Of a stretch of 64,000 nucleotides of DNA, positions 44,118 through 52,988 are shown piece after piece; positions within the stretch are counted from its first letter, which is position 1, and each line of letters starts with the position of its first letter. The DNA is from Collinsella sp. (GTDB lineage Bacteria; Actinomycetota; Coriobacteriia; Coriobacteriales; Coriobacteriaceae): contig DXMU01000046.1 of NCBI GenBank assembly GCA_019414025.1, positions 66,401 to 130,400 of the forward strand. Direction: 5' to 3'. The notes under the pieces were generated by a model. It made no database searches. It was not told the origin of the DNA and was given only the letters and a program-made list of their open reading frames with translations. The position numbers were made by a program, and so were the translations under genes.

Positions 44118-45193
44118 TAGAGGTCCCCTCCCTTAAATGGAAGCCCCTGCTCGGCCGCGCGCAGGATGCGCTCGTCGATCTGGGAGCGCACGATGTCGTT
44201 GGTGGCGATCCAGGCGGCAAAGCTGGCGTTGTCGGGGGCGCCCAGGCCCTCCTGCAGTACCGGCGTCGCCTCGGACAGCGCAAGGACAAGCTCGTCGGTG
44301 GAGCCTGCACCCACGTTGACGCGGGCATAGACGCCATCGGGAAACTCGGTTTGGAAGTAGAGCGCCTCGGCTGCGTGCGGACACGAGCGCGCAAGGATGC
44401 GCAAGTAGTGCTCGGCGCCCTCGTAATCCAGCTCGCGCCAAGCAGCGCTCATCAGCGCGATGAGCGTCCATGGGTCCAAGTCACGCTCCGCATCTTTGGG
44501 GCGGCGGCGCAGCGGGGTATTCGCGAGGTACGGCACGGAGTGAGCGGAGCGAAAGCGCTTGAGCTCCTCGGCGGGGTATTCGAGTTTTGCCATGGCGAGC
44601 ATCGCGGTGTGGCGGACACCAGCGGGGTCGTTGGGCGCAAAGTCCAAGCTGCGATTTGCGGCTTCGAGCGACATGCGATAGCGGCCGCTAATGAGGGCGC
44701 GCGATGCCAAGGCGGCAAGCCAGCGCAGATAGGGGCGGCGCGTGAGGTCGCCAGCGGCCTCGCGCTCGTAGGGGTCCTGAGCCGAGGCGATCTTGAGCGC
44801 CAGGTCATGCTCGACTTCATCGCACTTGGACACCAGGTACTGTACGTATTCCTCGTTGGATTCGGCGGTGAGCGCCGTCAGCATGCGCTGGGCATCCCAG
44901 TTGGTCGGATCGAGCGCGGCTGCCTCGCGGAGCATGTTCTCGGCTGCGGCTTCTTCTTGCTCTGCCTGGGCGTCGTCGGGGATAAAGGGGATGCGGTAGT
45001 CGACAGCCTCGACCACCTTGGCAATGAGGTGCCCGGCGCGGTCGCGGTCGTGCACGATGAGCGGTGCAGGGTTGCGGGTGAATTGTTCCATCAGACGCTC
45101 TACGGCGGCACCGTCGGTGAGCGGGATATTGTCGCGGCGCAAGGCCTCAAGAACGAGGCGATGGCAATCCTCTTGAATGGGATCGAATGCCAT
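44117..45193 (-). CDS. Helical-repeat (TPR-like) protein, first of a pair
   Basis: 358 residues from ATG 45193 with AAAGGAGG upstream; the frame is open 10 codons further. Helical and acidic. TPR-like phrases such as RYRMSLEAANRSLDFAPNDPAGVRHTAM and DYEGAEHYLRILARSCPHAAEALYF resemble ST7-like TPR proteins. Co-transcribed with the next gene, with which it shares size and style, so the two may form a complex. No catalytic motif is visible. Confidence 0.7.
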   Translation of the reverse strand: MAFDPIQEDCHRLVLEALRRDNIPLTDGAAVERLMEQFTRNPAPLIVHDRDRAGHLIAKVVEAVDYRIPFIPDDAQAEQEEAAAENMLREAAALDPTNWDAQRMLTALTAESNEEYVQYLVSKCDEVEHDLALKIASAQDPYEREAAGDLTRRPYLRWLAALASRALISGRYRMSLEAANRSLDFAPNDPAGVRHTAMLAMAKLEYPAEELKRFRSAHSVPYLANTPLRRRPKDAERDLDPWTLIALMSAAWRELDYEGAEHYLRILARSCPHAAEALYFQTEFPDGVYARVNVGAGSTDELVLALSEATPVLQEGLGAPDNASFAAWIATNDIVRSQIDERILRAAEQGLPFKGGDL

Positions 45194-45693
45194 GGGGCCT
45201 CCTTTGCTGCGGTTAGGGTTCAAATGTCTCTATATAAGGTTCTAGTTTACCCGCATGTGGCACACCGGGGGTGCCGCACTTGGACTTGCACCTTTGCACC
45301 ACGAAGACGGATGTCGCACAAATGTCGGCACCTTGGACGACCGAGTGGTATCACGGTGCCGCAAACGGTCGATTTTTGGCGGCGAACGGGGCACATTTTG
45401 GAGGAGCACCGTCCTGCCCGGGATATGTGGTCAACCTTGATAAAACGTTTGCCCAGCTTGGGAGTATGAATGCCCCACAAGGGTCTTCAGGGATAGAAAA
45501 AACGTTTCATCATTGTCGGCTTTAGGTGAATAACTGACCAACCAGAACGGTAGAATAGTGTTTGTCTGAGCGTTGAGACGTTTAGACATCGCGCATTGTC
45601 ATCGCCGGCAACGCGCAAAACGGTCCTAACGGAGCCAATCGGGTGCTCCGTTATATACGCAAGTCTAAGAGGGGCTTGTTTAGGAGGCACAGT
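45194..45693. other. Intergenic region between divergent operons; leader hairpin at 45627-45653
   Basis: 500 nt without a supported gene; short frames here lack ribosome sites and typical composition. A perfect hairpin TAACGGAGC/GCTCCGTTA (45627-45635 with 45645-45653) lies about 40 nt before the alcohol dehydrogenase start and could be an operator or mRNA leader. TAGAAT at 45551-45556 may be a -10 element. Confidence 0.4.
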
Positions 45694-46917
45694 ATGGGAC
45701 GTTTTACCAATCCTCGCGATCTGTACTTTGGTGAGGGCGCTCGCCACGAGGTGAAGAACCTCAAGGGCAAGAAGGCCATCATCGTTTCTGGCGGCAGCTC
45801 TATGCGCCGCGGCGGGTTCCTGCAGGACGTCGAGAACGACCTTAAGGAAGGCGGTTTCGAGGTCAAGCTGTTCGAGGGCGTCGAGTCCGACCCGTCCATC
45901 GAGACGGTCATGAAGGGCGCCGAGGCCATGCGCGAGTTCGAGCCCGACTGGATTATCGCCATCGGCGGCGGCTCGCCCATCGATGCCGCTAAGGCCATGT
46001 GGGTCTTCTACGAGTATCCCGAGGAGTCCTTCGATAACATCATCCAGCCGTTCAGCTTCCCCGAGCTGCGTCAGAAGGCTCATTTCTGCGCCATCTCCTC
46101 TACCTCCGGCACCGCTACCGAGGTCACCGCGTTCTCCGTCATTACCGACTACGCCAAGGGCATCAAGTACCCGCTGGCCGACTTCAACATCACCCCTGAT
46201 GTCGCCATCGTCGACCCCGAGCTCACCTACACCATGCCCGCCAAGCTGTGCGCCCACACCGGCATGGATGCTCTGACCCACTGCATGGAGGCCTACGTTT
46301 CCACCTGCGCCTCTATGTTCACCGACGCCAACGCCCTGCACGGCATCCGCGAGATCGTCGAGTGGCTGCCCAAGTCCTATGCTGGCGACCATGAGGCCCG
46401 TCAGCACATGCACGAGGCTCAGTGCATCGCCGGTATCGCCTTCTCCTCGGGCCTGCTCGGCATCGTTCACTCCATGGCTCACAAGACCGGTGCTGCCTTC
46501 GAGAACGGCCACATCATCCACGGTGCCGCTAACGCCATGTACCTGGGCAAGGTAATCCAGTGGAACTCCAAGGACCCGCGTGCTGCTGAGCGTTACGCTT
46601 ACGTGGCCAAGGAGATCCTGCACCTTCCCGGCGAGACCAACGAGGAGCTCATCGCTGCGCTCGTCCAGAAGATTCGCGATCTCAACGACCAGCTCAACAT
46701 TCCGCAGTCCATCAAGGATTACGCGAATGGTGGCGTGAAGGTCGACGCCGAGAACCCGCAGATGGTTTCCGAGGAGGAGTTCCTCGCCAAGCTGCCCGAG
46801 ATCGCTGCGAACGCCGAGACCGACGCCTGCACGCCCGAGAACCCGCGTGAGACCAAGGCTGCCGACTTCGAGAAGATCCTCAAGGCCTGCTACTACGACA
46901 CCGACATCGATTTCTAA
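45694..46917 (+). CDS. Iron-containing alcohol dehydrogenase
   Basis: 407 residues from ATG 45694 with TAGGAGG. Group III ADH fold: NAD(P) loop AIGGGSPIDAAKAMW, TSGTATEVTAFSVI, and metal ligands in GMDALTHCMEAYVS, HSMAHKTGA and FENGHIIHGAANA. Closest in pattern to butanol/lactaldehyde-type dehydrogenases, so it probably reduces aldehydes to alcohols to reoxidise NAD(P)H during fermentation. The exact substrate is unknown. A strong terminator separates it from the next genes. Confidence 0.9.
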   Translation: MGRFTNPRDLYFGEGARHEVKNLKGKKAIIVSGGSSMRRGGFLQDVENDLKEGGFEVKLFEGVESDPSIETVMKGAEAMREFEPDWIIAIGGGSPIDAAKAMWVFYEYPEESFDNIIQPFSFPELRQKAHFCAISSTSGTATEVTAFSVITDYAKGIKYPLADFNITPDVAIVDPELTYTMPAKLCAHTGMDALTHCMEAYVSTCASMFTDANALHGIREIVEWLPKSYAGDHEARQHMHEAQCIAGIAFSSGLLGIVHSMAHKTGAAFENGHIIHGAANAMYLGKVIQWNSKDPRAAERYAYVAKEILHLPGETNEELIAALVQKIRDLNDQLNIPQSIKDYANGGVKVDAENPQMVSEEEFLAKLPEIAANAETDACTPENPRETKAADFEKILKACYYDTDIDF

Positions 46918-46938
46918 TCGACTCTTGTTATCGTAACG

Positions 46939-46978
46939 AGGGGCTCCGCACGTATCTGTACGGAGCCCCTTTCTTTTT
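46939..46978 (+). terminator. Terminator after the alcohol dehydrogenase
   Basis: AGGGGCTCCG (46939-46948) and CGGAGCCCCT (46961-46970), followed by TTCTTTTTT. Confidence 0.85.
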
Positions 46979-47000
46979 TCTTTTAGAGAATGGGATAGTT

Positions 47001-48101
47001 ATGGCTGCAATTTTCAATAGCCCCAGCAAGTACATCCAGGGTCCGGACGAGCTCGCCAAGCTCGGCTCCTATGTCGAGCCGCTCGGCGCTAAGGCCCTCG
47101 TCATCGTGACGCCTTCGGGCAAGAAGCGCGTCGGTGCCAAGATCGAGGGCGGTTTTGCCGAGGCTAAGGCCGAGCTGCTGTTTGAGGACTTTAACGGCGA
47201 GTGCTCCAAGGGTGAGGTCGATCGCCTGGTCGCGCTCGCTCGCGACAACGGTTGCGACATCATCGTCGGCGTCGGTGGCGGCAAGATCCTCGACACCGCG
47301 AAGGCCGTCGCCTATTACCTGGAGTCCCCGGTTATCATTTGCCCCACCATTGCTTCGACCGATGCCCCGTGTTCGGCGCTTTCGGTGCTCTACACCGACG
47401 ATGGCCAGTTCGATAAATATCTCTTCCTTAAGGCAAACCCCAACATTGTCCTGATGGATACGACGGTTATCGCGGCGAGCCCGGTGCGCCTGACGGTTTC
47501 CGGTATGGGCGATGCGCTCGCAACCTACTTTGAGGCCCAGGCGACGCATGATGCCGACGGTGGCACCTGCGCTGGCGGCAAGGGCGGCATGGCCGGTCTG
47601 GCGCTCGCCAAGCTTTGCTACGAGACGCTTATGGCCGATGGCGTCAAGGCCAAGGTCGCGCTGGAGAAGGGTGCGCTCACGCCTGCAGTCGAGCATATCA
47701 TCGAGGCCAATACGCTGCTTTCGGGCATTGGCTTTGAGAGCTCGGGCCTTGCTGCTGCTCATGCCATCCACAATGGCCTGACGATGCTGCCCGAGTGCCA
47801 CGGCATGTATCACGGCGAGAAGGTCGCCTTTGGCACCATCGTCCAGCTGGTACTCGAGGATGCTCCGACTGAGAAACTCGAGGAAGTCCTGGGCTTCTGC
47901 ATTGAGCTGGGCCTGCCGGTCACGATGAAGGAGCTTGGCGTTGCCGAGGTTACGCGCGAGCAGGCCATGGTCGTTGCCGAGGCCGCTTGCGCGCCCGAGG
48001 ACACCATGTGCAACATGCCGTTTGAGGTGACGCCCGAGATGGTCGCAAACGCCATCCTGGGTGCCGACGCGCTGGGCCACTACTATCTCATGGATGAGTA
48101 A
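47001..48101 (+). CDS. gldA: Glycerol dehydrogenase (GldA-type)
   Basis: 366 residues. KYIQGPDELAKLGSYVEPLG at the start, NAD loop GVGGGKILDTAKAVAYY, TIASTDAPCSALSVLYTDDG, and zinc ligands Asp in SGMGDALATYFEA, His in LAAAHAIHNGL and His in MYHGEKVAFG. It oxidises glycerol to dihydroxyacetone or runs in reverse. ATG follows GGGATAGTT, a weak ribosome site. A paralogue follows 112 nt downstream. Confidence 0.88.
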   Translation: MAAIFNSPSKYIQGPDELAKLGSYVEPLGAKALVIVTPSGKKRVGAKIEGGFAEAKAELLFEDFNGECSKGEVDRLVALARDNGCDIIVGVGGGKILDTAKAVAYYLESPVIICPTIASTDAPCSALSVLYTDDGQFDKYLFLKANPNIVLMDTTVIAASPVRLTVSGMGDALATYFEAQATHDADGGTCAGGKGGMAGLALAKLCYETLMADGVKAKVALEKGALTPAVEHIIEANTLLSGIGFESSGLAAAHAIHNGLTMLPECHGMYHGEKVAFGTIVQLVLEDAPTEKLEEVLGFCIELGLPVTMKELGVAEVTREQAMVVAEAACAPEDTMCNMPFEVTPEMVANAILGADALGHYYLMDE

Positions 48102-48113
48102 ATCAAGCTAAGG

Positions 48114-48148
48114 AAGGGGCAAAGCCAACAGATGGCTTTGCCCCTTTT
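48114..48148 (+). terminator. gldA terminator
   Basis: AAGGGGCAAAGCCA (48114-48127) and TGGCTTTGCCCCTT (48133-48146), a perfect 14-bp stem running into TTTT. Confidence 0.9.
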
Positions 48149-48152
48149 GCTA

Positions 48153-48183
48153 TGGTGCAAAGGGGTCAGGTTACTTTGCACCA
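48153..48183. repeat. 31-bp intergenic palindrome (copy 4, variant)
   Basis: TGGTGCAAAG (48153-48162) pairs with CTTTGCACCA (48174-48183); the loop GGGTCAGGTTA recalls the core of the 33-bp elements. It starts 5 nt after the gldA terminator. Confidence 0.55.
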
Positions 48184-48213
48184 ATCGTTGTTTGATGAAG
48201 GGCGGATTCTCGT

Positions 48214-49281
48214 ATGGCGCTTCCTATGGTTTATGGCGGTCCCGGCCGGTATGTTCAGGGGCCGGGCGAACTTTCGCGTCAGGGCAGGTATTTGTCATGG
48301 TTGGGCTGCGCTGCCTATGTCTTGTTTGACCAGGGCACCGAGGATCGGCTGTGCAGGCAGATCGTCGATGGATTTCTGGATGAAGAACTAAGCGAGCCGT
48401 TCTTTAAAATTTACAACGGTCCGTGTACGGAAGATGCCGTTGTCGAAATGGCCAAGGAAGCGCGGGCCGAGTATTGCGACATGGTAGTCGGTATCGGTGG
48501 TGGCAAGATGCTCGATATCGCTAAGGCCGTTGCGTTTTATGCTGAGCTGCCGTTGTGTGTATGCCCCACGGCGGCTTCGATGGACGGTCCGTGCAGCGCG
48601 ATTTCGGTGCTGTATCACGAGGATGGGTCGTTCGATCGCTATCTGATGCTCGAGAAGAATCCGGACCTGGTCGTGGTCGATACCAACGTGGTCGCGGCGG
48701 CCCCACTGCGTATGACGGTCGCTGGTATGGGCGATGCGCTGGCAACGTACTTCGAGGCGCGTTCGTGCGCCGCGGCGAGAGGTGCGAACGAGCACGGTGG
48801 CGCGCCGGGGCACTTGGCACTGGTCGCGGCACGTGCCTGCTACGACACGCTTATGGAATGCGGCGTCGCTGCCAAGCGCGATCTAAAAAAGGGCCGTACA
48901 TCGCCAGCGGTTGAGCGCCTGATCGAGTGCAATATTTTGCTCTCGGGTGTCGGCTTTGAGAGTGGCGGCCTAGCGCTCGCCCATGCTATCGCTAACGGGT
49001 TGACGATTCTGCCCGAGTGCAAGGCCATGCACGGCGAGGCCGTAGCGTTTGGCCTGGTGGTGCAGCTGCGCCTGGAACGTGCGCCCGAGCTTGATCAGGT
49101 GCTCGAGTTTTGCCAGCGCGTTGGTCTGCCGACGACGCTCGAGGAGCTGGGCCTTGGCGAGATTTCCGATGCCGATCTGCAGGGTGTTGCAAATGCGGTC
49201 TTTAGAAACGAGCGCAACATGGCCAACGAGCAGGCCAAGGTGACCAAACAAAAGCTCGTGCAGCTCATGTGCGAGGCATAG
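48214..49281 (+). CDS. Divergent GldA-family dehydrogenase paralogue
   Basis: 355 residues, ATG with a weak AAGGGCG further upstream. It shares the order of the preceding gene: VYGGPGRYVQGPGELSRQG, GIGGGKMLDIAKAVAFY, TAASMDGPCSAISVLYHEDG, with metal ligands Asp in GMGDALATYFEA, His in LALAHAIANGL and His in AMHGEAVAFG. All three ligands are kept, so it is probably active. Divergence in the substrate loop suggests another polyol. It lies beyond a terminator, so a separate promoter is likely. Confidence 0.85.
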   Translation: MALPMVYGGPGRYVQGPGELSRQGRYLSWLGCAAYVLFDQGTEDRLCRQIVDGFLDEELSEPFFKIYNGPCTEDAVVEMAKEARAEYCDMVVGIGGGKMLDIAKAVAFYAELPLCVCPTAASMDGPCSAISVLYHEDGSFDRYLMLEKNPDLVVVDTNVVAAAPLRMTVAGMGDALATYFEARSCAAARGANEHGGAPGHLALVAARACYDTLMECGVAAKRDLKKGRTSPAVERLIECNILLSGVGFESGGLALAHAIANGLTILPECKAMHGEAVAFGLVVQLRLERAPELDQVLEFCQRVGLPTTLEELGLGEISDADLQGVANAVFRNERNMANEQAKVTKQKLVQLMCEA

Positions 49282-49432
49282 TTTGGTGCTTGATTGACCT
49301 TGTGCAATCGAGGCGGCGATAGGCCATGGGCTATTTGCCGCAAAGGTGCTCCGCGTGTAATTTGCTCGAGGCACGGGCCGATGGCGTATCATTATTTCTT
49401 GCTTGTTTGCACTGCTCAGGGAGGGGCCGCGC

Positions 49433-50686
49433 ATGGCGCAGGAACACGATCTGTTTGATGACATTATCGAGATCAGCAAGGGTTTCGACTTTCTTAAAAA
49501 CCCGCTTGGCGGCGTGACCGATGCACTCGATCCGTCGGCTCCGCAGTGGAATCCTGCCGACTACAAGGAGCGTCCGCGCGGCAACACCATTCCGTGCCTG
49601 ACCTGCAAAAACGAAAAGAGCGGCTGCACCGCGTGCATGGACGTGTGCCCGGTCAACGCTATCGAGGTCGAGGAAGACGCCATTGAGATCCTCGACTCCT
49701 GTCGCAAGTGCGGCCTGTGCGCCGCTGCCTGTCCGACCGAGGCGATCATCTCGCCGCGCCTGGCGCCCAAAAACCTGTATGACGATATCGTCTCTGCTGC
49801 TACGAGCCACGAGACTGCCTACGTTACCTGCACGCGTGCCCTTAAGCGCATGCCGCGCGAAAACGAGGTCGTCGTTGCCTGCGTGGGCGATATTACGGCC
49901 GAGACCTGGTTCTCGGTGCTGGCCGACTATCCCAACGTGAGCGTGTACCTGCCGTTGGGCGTGTGCGATAAATGCCGCAACACCGGTGGTGAGGACATTC
50001 TGGGCGAGGCGATTGCGAAGGCCGAGGAGTGGTCTGGCACGGGTATGGGCCTGGAGGTCGACCCCAAGAGCCTCAAGTGCCATAAGCTTCGCGAGTACGA
50101 GCGCAAGGAGTACATGGAAAAGATCGCTCGCACGACGGGCCTGACAGTGACCAAGCTCAACCCGGCGACGGCGGCGCTGGCCTCGGTGACGCAGAAGCTC
50201 AAAGCCCATCGTCATCAGATTACCCAGCTGGAGCGCACGCTCAACACCATGTGCGGCACCACGACGACCAAGCGTCGCCGTTCGCTCACGCACGGGCGGC
50301 AGCTGGTGCTCTCGACACTGCAGAACCATCCCGAGCTTGCCCAGAACATGCAGGTGAGCACGCCGGAATGCGATTTTGACAAGTGCACGTCGTGCGGCGA
50401 GTGCGTCAACGTGTGCCCCACGTTTGCCTGCGATTTGGTGGGAAGCGGCCGCTTTGCGTTGGAGTCCACGTATTGTTTAGGCTGTGGCGCCTGTGTCAAG
50501 GTTTGTCCCGAGCATGCGCTCAAGCTGGTTCAACACGACGCGTCCAATCTGGTTGTCGTCGACCCCGAGGCCGAGGAAAAGGCTGCCCAGAAGGCCAAGG
50601 CCCACGAAGAGGCGATGAAGGCCAAGGCCGAGGCAAAGGCCAAGCTCGACAAGATGCTCGACCAGGTGGAAAAGCTCGCGGACTAG
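49433..50686 (+). CDS. Polyferredoxin-like 4Fe-4S protein with a coiled-coil tail
   Basis: 417 residues from ATG 49433 (GGGAGGGG upstream). Two N-terminal clusters (CLTC...CTACMDVCP and CRKCGLCAAACP), a middle alpha/beta part with a Cys pair in VCDKCRNTGGED, and two C-terminal clusters (CTSCGECVNVCP, CLGCGACVKVCP). The end is a Lys/Ala/Glu-rich helix (EKAAQKAKAHEEAMKAKAEAKAK). The middle resembles MvhD/HdrA-like hydrogenase iron-sulfur subunits, but I cannot name the family. It likely passes electrons between a dehydrogenase and an unknown partner. Confidence 0.75.
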   Translation: MAQEHDLFDDIIEISKGFDFLKNPLGGVTDALDPSAPQWNPADYKERPRGNTIPCLTCKNEKSGCTACMDVCPVNAIEVEEDAIEILDSCRKCGLCAAACPTEAIISPRLAPKNLYDDIVSAATSHETAYVTCTRALKRMPRENEVVVACVGDITAETWFSVLADYPNVSVYLPLGVCDKCRNTGGEDILGEAIAKAEEWSGTGMGLEVDPKSLKCHKLREYERKEYMEKIARTTGLTVTKLNPATAALASVTQKLKAHRHQITQLERTLNTMCGTTTTKRRRSLTHGRQLVLSTLQNHPELAQNMQVSTPECDFDKCTSCGECVNVCPTFACDLVGSGRFALESTYCLGCGACVKVCPEHALKLVQHDASNLVVVDPEAEEKAAQKAKAHEEAMKAKAEAKAKLDKMLDQVEKLAD

Positions 50687-50800
50687 CTGGCGACCCCAAT
50701 CTCTGCTTCATTTGCGCCGCCGTGGCGTCCGGGTTCGCCTGGATGCTGCGGCGGCGCTATACTTATGCAGTTTGAAGTACCTGTACCAAAAGGAGCTGTC

Positions 50801-51877
50801 GTGTCCCTTTCCATCGGTATCGTGGGCCTGCCCAACGTGGGCAAGTCGACGCTGTTCACCGCGCTTACCAAAAAAACCGGCCTTGCCGCCAACTACCCGT
50901 TTGCCACGATCGACCCCAACGTGGGTATCGTCGATGTGCCCGATAACCGCCTGCAAAAGCTCGCCGATATCGTCAACCCGGGCCGCATTGTGCCGGCTAC
51001 GGTCGAGTTTGTCGACATCGCGGGCCTGGTGAAGGGTGCCAACGAGGGCGAGGGCTTGGGCAACCAGTTCTTGGCAAACATCCGCGAGACCGACGCCATC
51101 TGCGAGGTCGTGCGCTACTTTAAGGACCCCAACGTTATGCGCGAGGTGGGCCGCACGGGCGAGTTCGTCGATCCCGCCGGCGATGCCGACACTATCATGA
51201 CCGAGCTCATCTTGGCCGACATGGGCACGCTCGAGAAGCAGCTGCCCAAGCTCGAGAAGGAGGCCAAGCGCGACAAGGAGCTCATGCCCAAGTTCGAGGT
51301 GGCCAAGCGTCTGCTTGCCTGGCTCAACGAGGGCAAGCGCGCCGCATCCATGGAGATGACCGACGAGGAGCGTGCTGCCGCCAAGGGCCTGTTCCTGCTC
51401 ACCATGAAGCCCATCCTGTACGTGGCAAACGTGGACGAGGACATGCTCAACGAGGACCTGGCGCCCATCGATGGCGTCAAGCCGCTGCCCATCTGCGCCA
51501 AGATCGAGGCCGAGCTTTCCGAGCTCGATCCCGAGGACGCCGCCGACTACCTGGAGAGCCTGGGCTTGGAGCAGCCCGGCCTGGACGTGCTCGCGCAGGC
51601 GGCCTATAAGCTGCTCGGCCTGCAGTCGTTCTTTACGGCCGGCGAGATGGAGGTCAAGGCCTGGACGGTGCGTCAGGGTGCGACCGCTCCGCAGGCTGCC
51701 GGTGTCATCCACACCGACTTTGAGCGCGGCTTTATTAAGGCCGAGGTCATTGGCTATGACGACTACATCGAGCTCGGCGGAGAGCAGGGCGCCAAGGCCG
51801 CCGGCAAGCTGCGTATTGAGGGCAAGGACTATGTCATGGCCGATGGCGACGTCGTGCACTTCCGCTTTAACGTGTAA
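50801..51877 (+). CDS. ychF: Redox-regulated ATPase YchF
   Basis: 358 residues from GTG 50801 with AAAAGGAG upstream; the longer frame adds 12 residues without family match. G1 is GLPNVGKSTLFTALT, followed by NYPFATIDPNVG, and the NKxD position reads NVDE, the change that makes YchF prefer ATP. The C-terminal TGS domain begins near 275 (LQSFFTAGEMEVKAWTVRQG). A conserved ribosome-associated protein. Confidence 0.95.
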   Translation: MSLSIGIVGLPNVGKSTLFTALTKKTGLAANYPFATIDPNVGIVDVPDNRLQKLADIVNPGRIVPATVEFVDIAGLVKGANEGEGLGNQFLANIRETDAICEVVRYFKDPNVMREVGRTGEFVDPAGDADTIMTELILADMGTLEKQLPKLEKEAKRDKELMPKFEVAKRLLAWLNEGKRAASMEMTDEERAAAKGLFLLTMKPILYVANVDEDMLNEDLAPIDGVKPLPICAKIEAELSELDPEDAADYLESLGLEQPGLDVLAQAAYKLLGLQSFFTAGEMEVKAWTVRQGATAPQAAGVIHTDFERGFIKAEVIGYDDYIELGGEQGAKAAGKLRIEGKDYVMADGDVVHFRFNV

Positions 51878-51888
51878 GGACGACGCAC

Positions 51889-52272
51889 ATGTTTAAATAT
51901 GGCAAAAAAGCCGGCTACATGGGTATTGCGCTGCTCGTGCTTGCGGTGATTCCGCTGGTGGTCGCAGCGTGTGTTATCCCCAACATTGGTCCCGAGGTGG
52001 CAACAAAGTTTAATGCCGCCGGCGAGGCGACGCGCTGGGGCAAGAGCTACGAGTTGCTGGCGCTGCCGGTGCTCAACTTGCTGCTGAGCGTGGCGACGTA
52101 TTTTACGGCGGGACGCCAGGCAAAGAACAATGATGACTCCGCCGCCATGGCGCGCATCGTGTGCGAGCGCTACCTGCGCAACGGTTGCATCACGGGTGTG
52201 TTCCTCAACGTGGTCAACGTTTACTTTATGTACTCGGCGATTACCGGAACGGGCTTTGGCTTTGGTTTCTAG
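51889..52272 (+). CDS. DUF1648-domain membrane protein
   Basis: 127 residues with three predicted helices (about 10-32, 56-74, 102-122). The loop after the first helix, PNIGPEVATKFNAAGEATRWGKSYELLALPV, is the DUF1648/SdpI-like signature. SdpI-type proteins give immunity to a secreted toxin, but many DUF1648 proteins have no known role. Starts 11 nt after ychF, so probably co-transcribed. Confidence 0.75.
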   Translation: MFKYGKKAGYMGIALLVLAVIPLVVAACVIPNIGPEVATKFNAAGEATRWGKSYELLALPVLNLLLSVATYFTAGRQAKNNDDSAAMARIVCERYLRNGCITGVFLNVVNVYFMYSAITGTGFGFGF

Positions 52273-52281
52273 CCTGTCCTT

Positions 52282-52671
52282 TTAGGCAACGAGCCTGCAC
52301 GCATATTCAAGGGCTGCTGCGAGGCCGCCGCTCGATCGTGGTTTAAAGACCATGTCGGCGGCGGCCTCGTTTTCGTATCCGGCGCCGCGAAGGGCGAGTG
52401 CGATACCGGCTTCCAGGAGAAGGGGCAGACCACGTTGGCTGGTTGCGATTACGGCAGCCTGATTGAGCGAGCAGCTGTGCGCTTGGCATTGGATGGCAAG
52501 TTCACCTTGCGCCGGGCAAGGGACCAGAACGGCGGCGACGCGACTTGATAGCAATGCAAATGCTGTGCGCTCATCGGGCGAAAGGCATTCGGCTTCAACG
52601 ACGACGAGCTTGGGCGGTGCGCTGTTTGTGCGAAGCATGGCTCGGTACATGCGGACCGAAGAACCCGACAT
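52282..52671 (-). CDS. Hypothetical protein, 129 aa, divergent from an XRE regulator
   Basis: ATG 52671 is chosen over 52695 because AGGAG precedes it by 7 nt. The protein has alternating Ala-rich strands and helices (KLVVVEAECLSPDERTAFALL..., QAAVIATSQRGLPLLLEAGIALAL), resembling a Rossmann-like or sensor fold, with five Cys residues. No family recognised. The shared promoter with the XRE gene holds a perfect 24-bp palindrome, so both are likely controlled together. Confidence 0.6.
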   Translation of the reverse strand: MSGSSVRMYRAMLRTNSAPPKLVVVEAECLSPDERTAFALLSSRVAAVLVPCPAQGELAIQCQAHSCSLNQAAVIATSQRGLPLLLEAGIALALRGAGYENEAAADMVFKPRSSGGLAAALEYACRLVA

Positions 52672-52694
52672 AGAAAACTCCTGTGTATTCGGCA

Positions 52695-52718
52695 AAACGT
52701 AAACTATAGTTTACGTTT
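52695..52718. promoter_or_regulatory. Perfect 24-bp palindromic operator
   Basis: AAACGTAAACTA followed directly by its reverse complement. It lies between the divergent genes at 52671 and 52748, 29 nt before the XRE start, and probably overlaps one promoter (contains ACTATAGT). A likely dimeric binding site for the XRE regulator. Confidence 0.7.
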
Positions 52719-52747
52719 ATGTTCGGCTCCATTTCAAACTCGGCTGC

Positions 52748-52966
52748 ATGGACGAACGTGCGAAACAGATTCTTGGCAGGCGGGTCGAAGAGACACGCAG
52801 GGACCTTGGTATCTCCAAGGTTGATTTTTGTGTGGCGACAGGAATCAGCCGACCCTACCTCGACCGAATCGAAGATGGGACGGCAAATTTCACGCTCAAG
52901 GTTCTATTTAAGATCGCGCCCGCACTCGGCATGACGGTATCAGAGCTTCTCGAGGGCATCGAATAG
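52748..52966 (+). CDS. Small XRE-family helix-turn-helix regulator
   Basis: 72 residues, one HTH domain: LGRRVEETRRDLGISKVDFCVATGISRPYLDRIEDGTANFTLKVLFKIAPALGMTVSELLEG. No effector domain. No clear Shine-Dalgarno before ATG 52748, so translation may be weak or the message nearly leaderless. Autoregulation through the palindrome at 52695-52718 is inferred. Confidence 0.85.
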   Translation: MDERAKQILGRRVEETRRDLGISKVDFCVATGISRPYLDRIEDGTANFTLKVLFKIAPALGMTVSELLEGIE

Positions 52967-52988
52967 GGGATACCCGTCGACAACTGAA

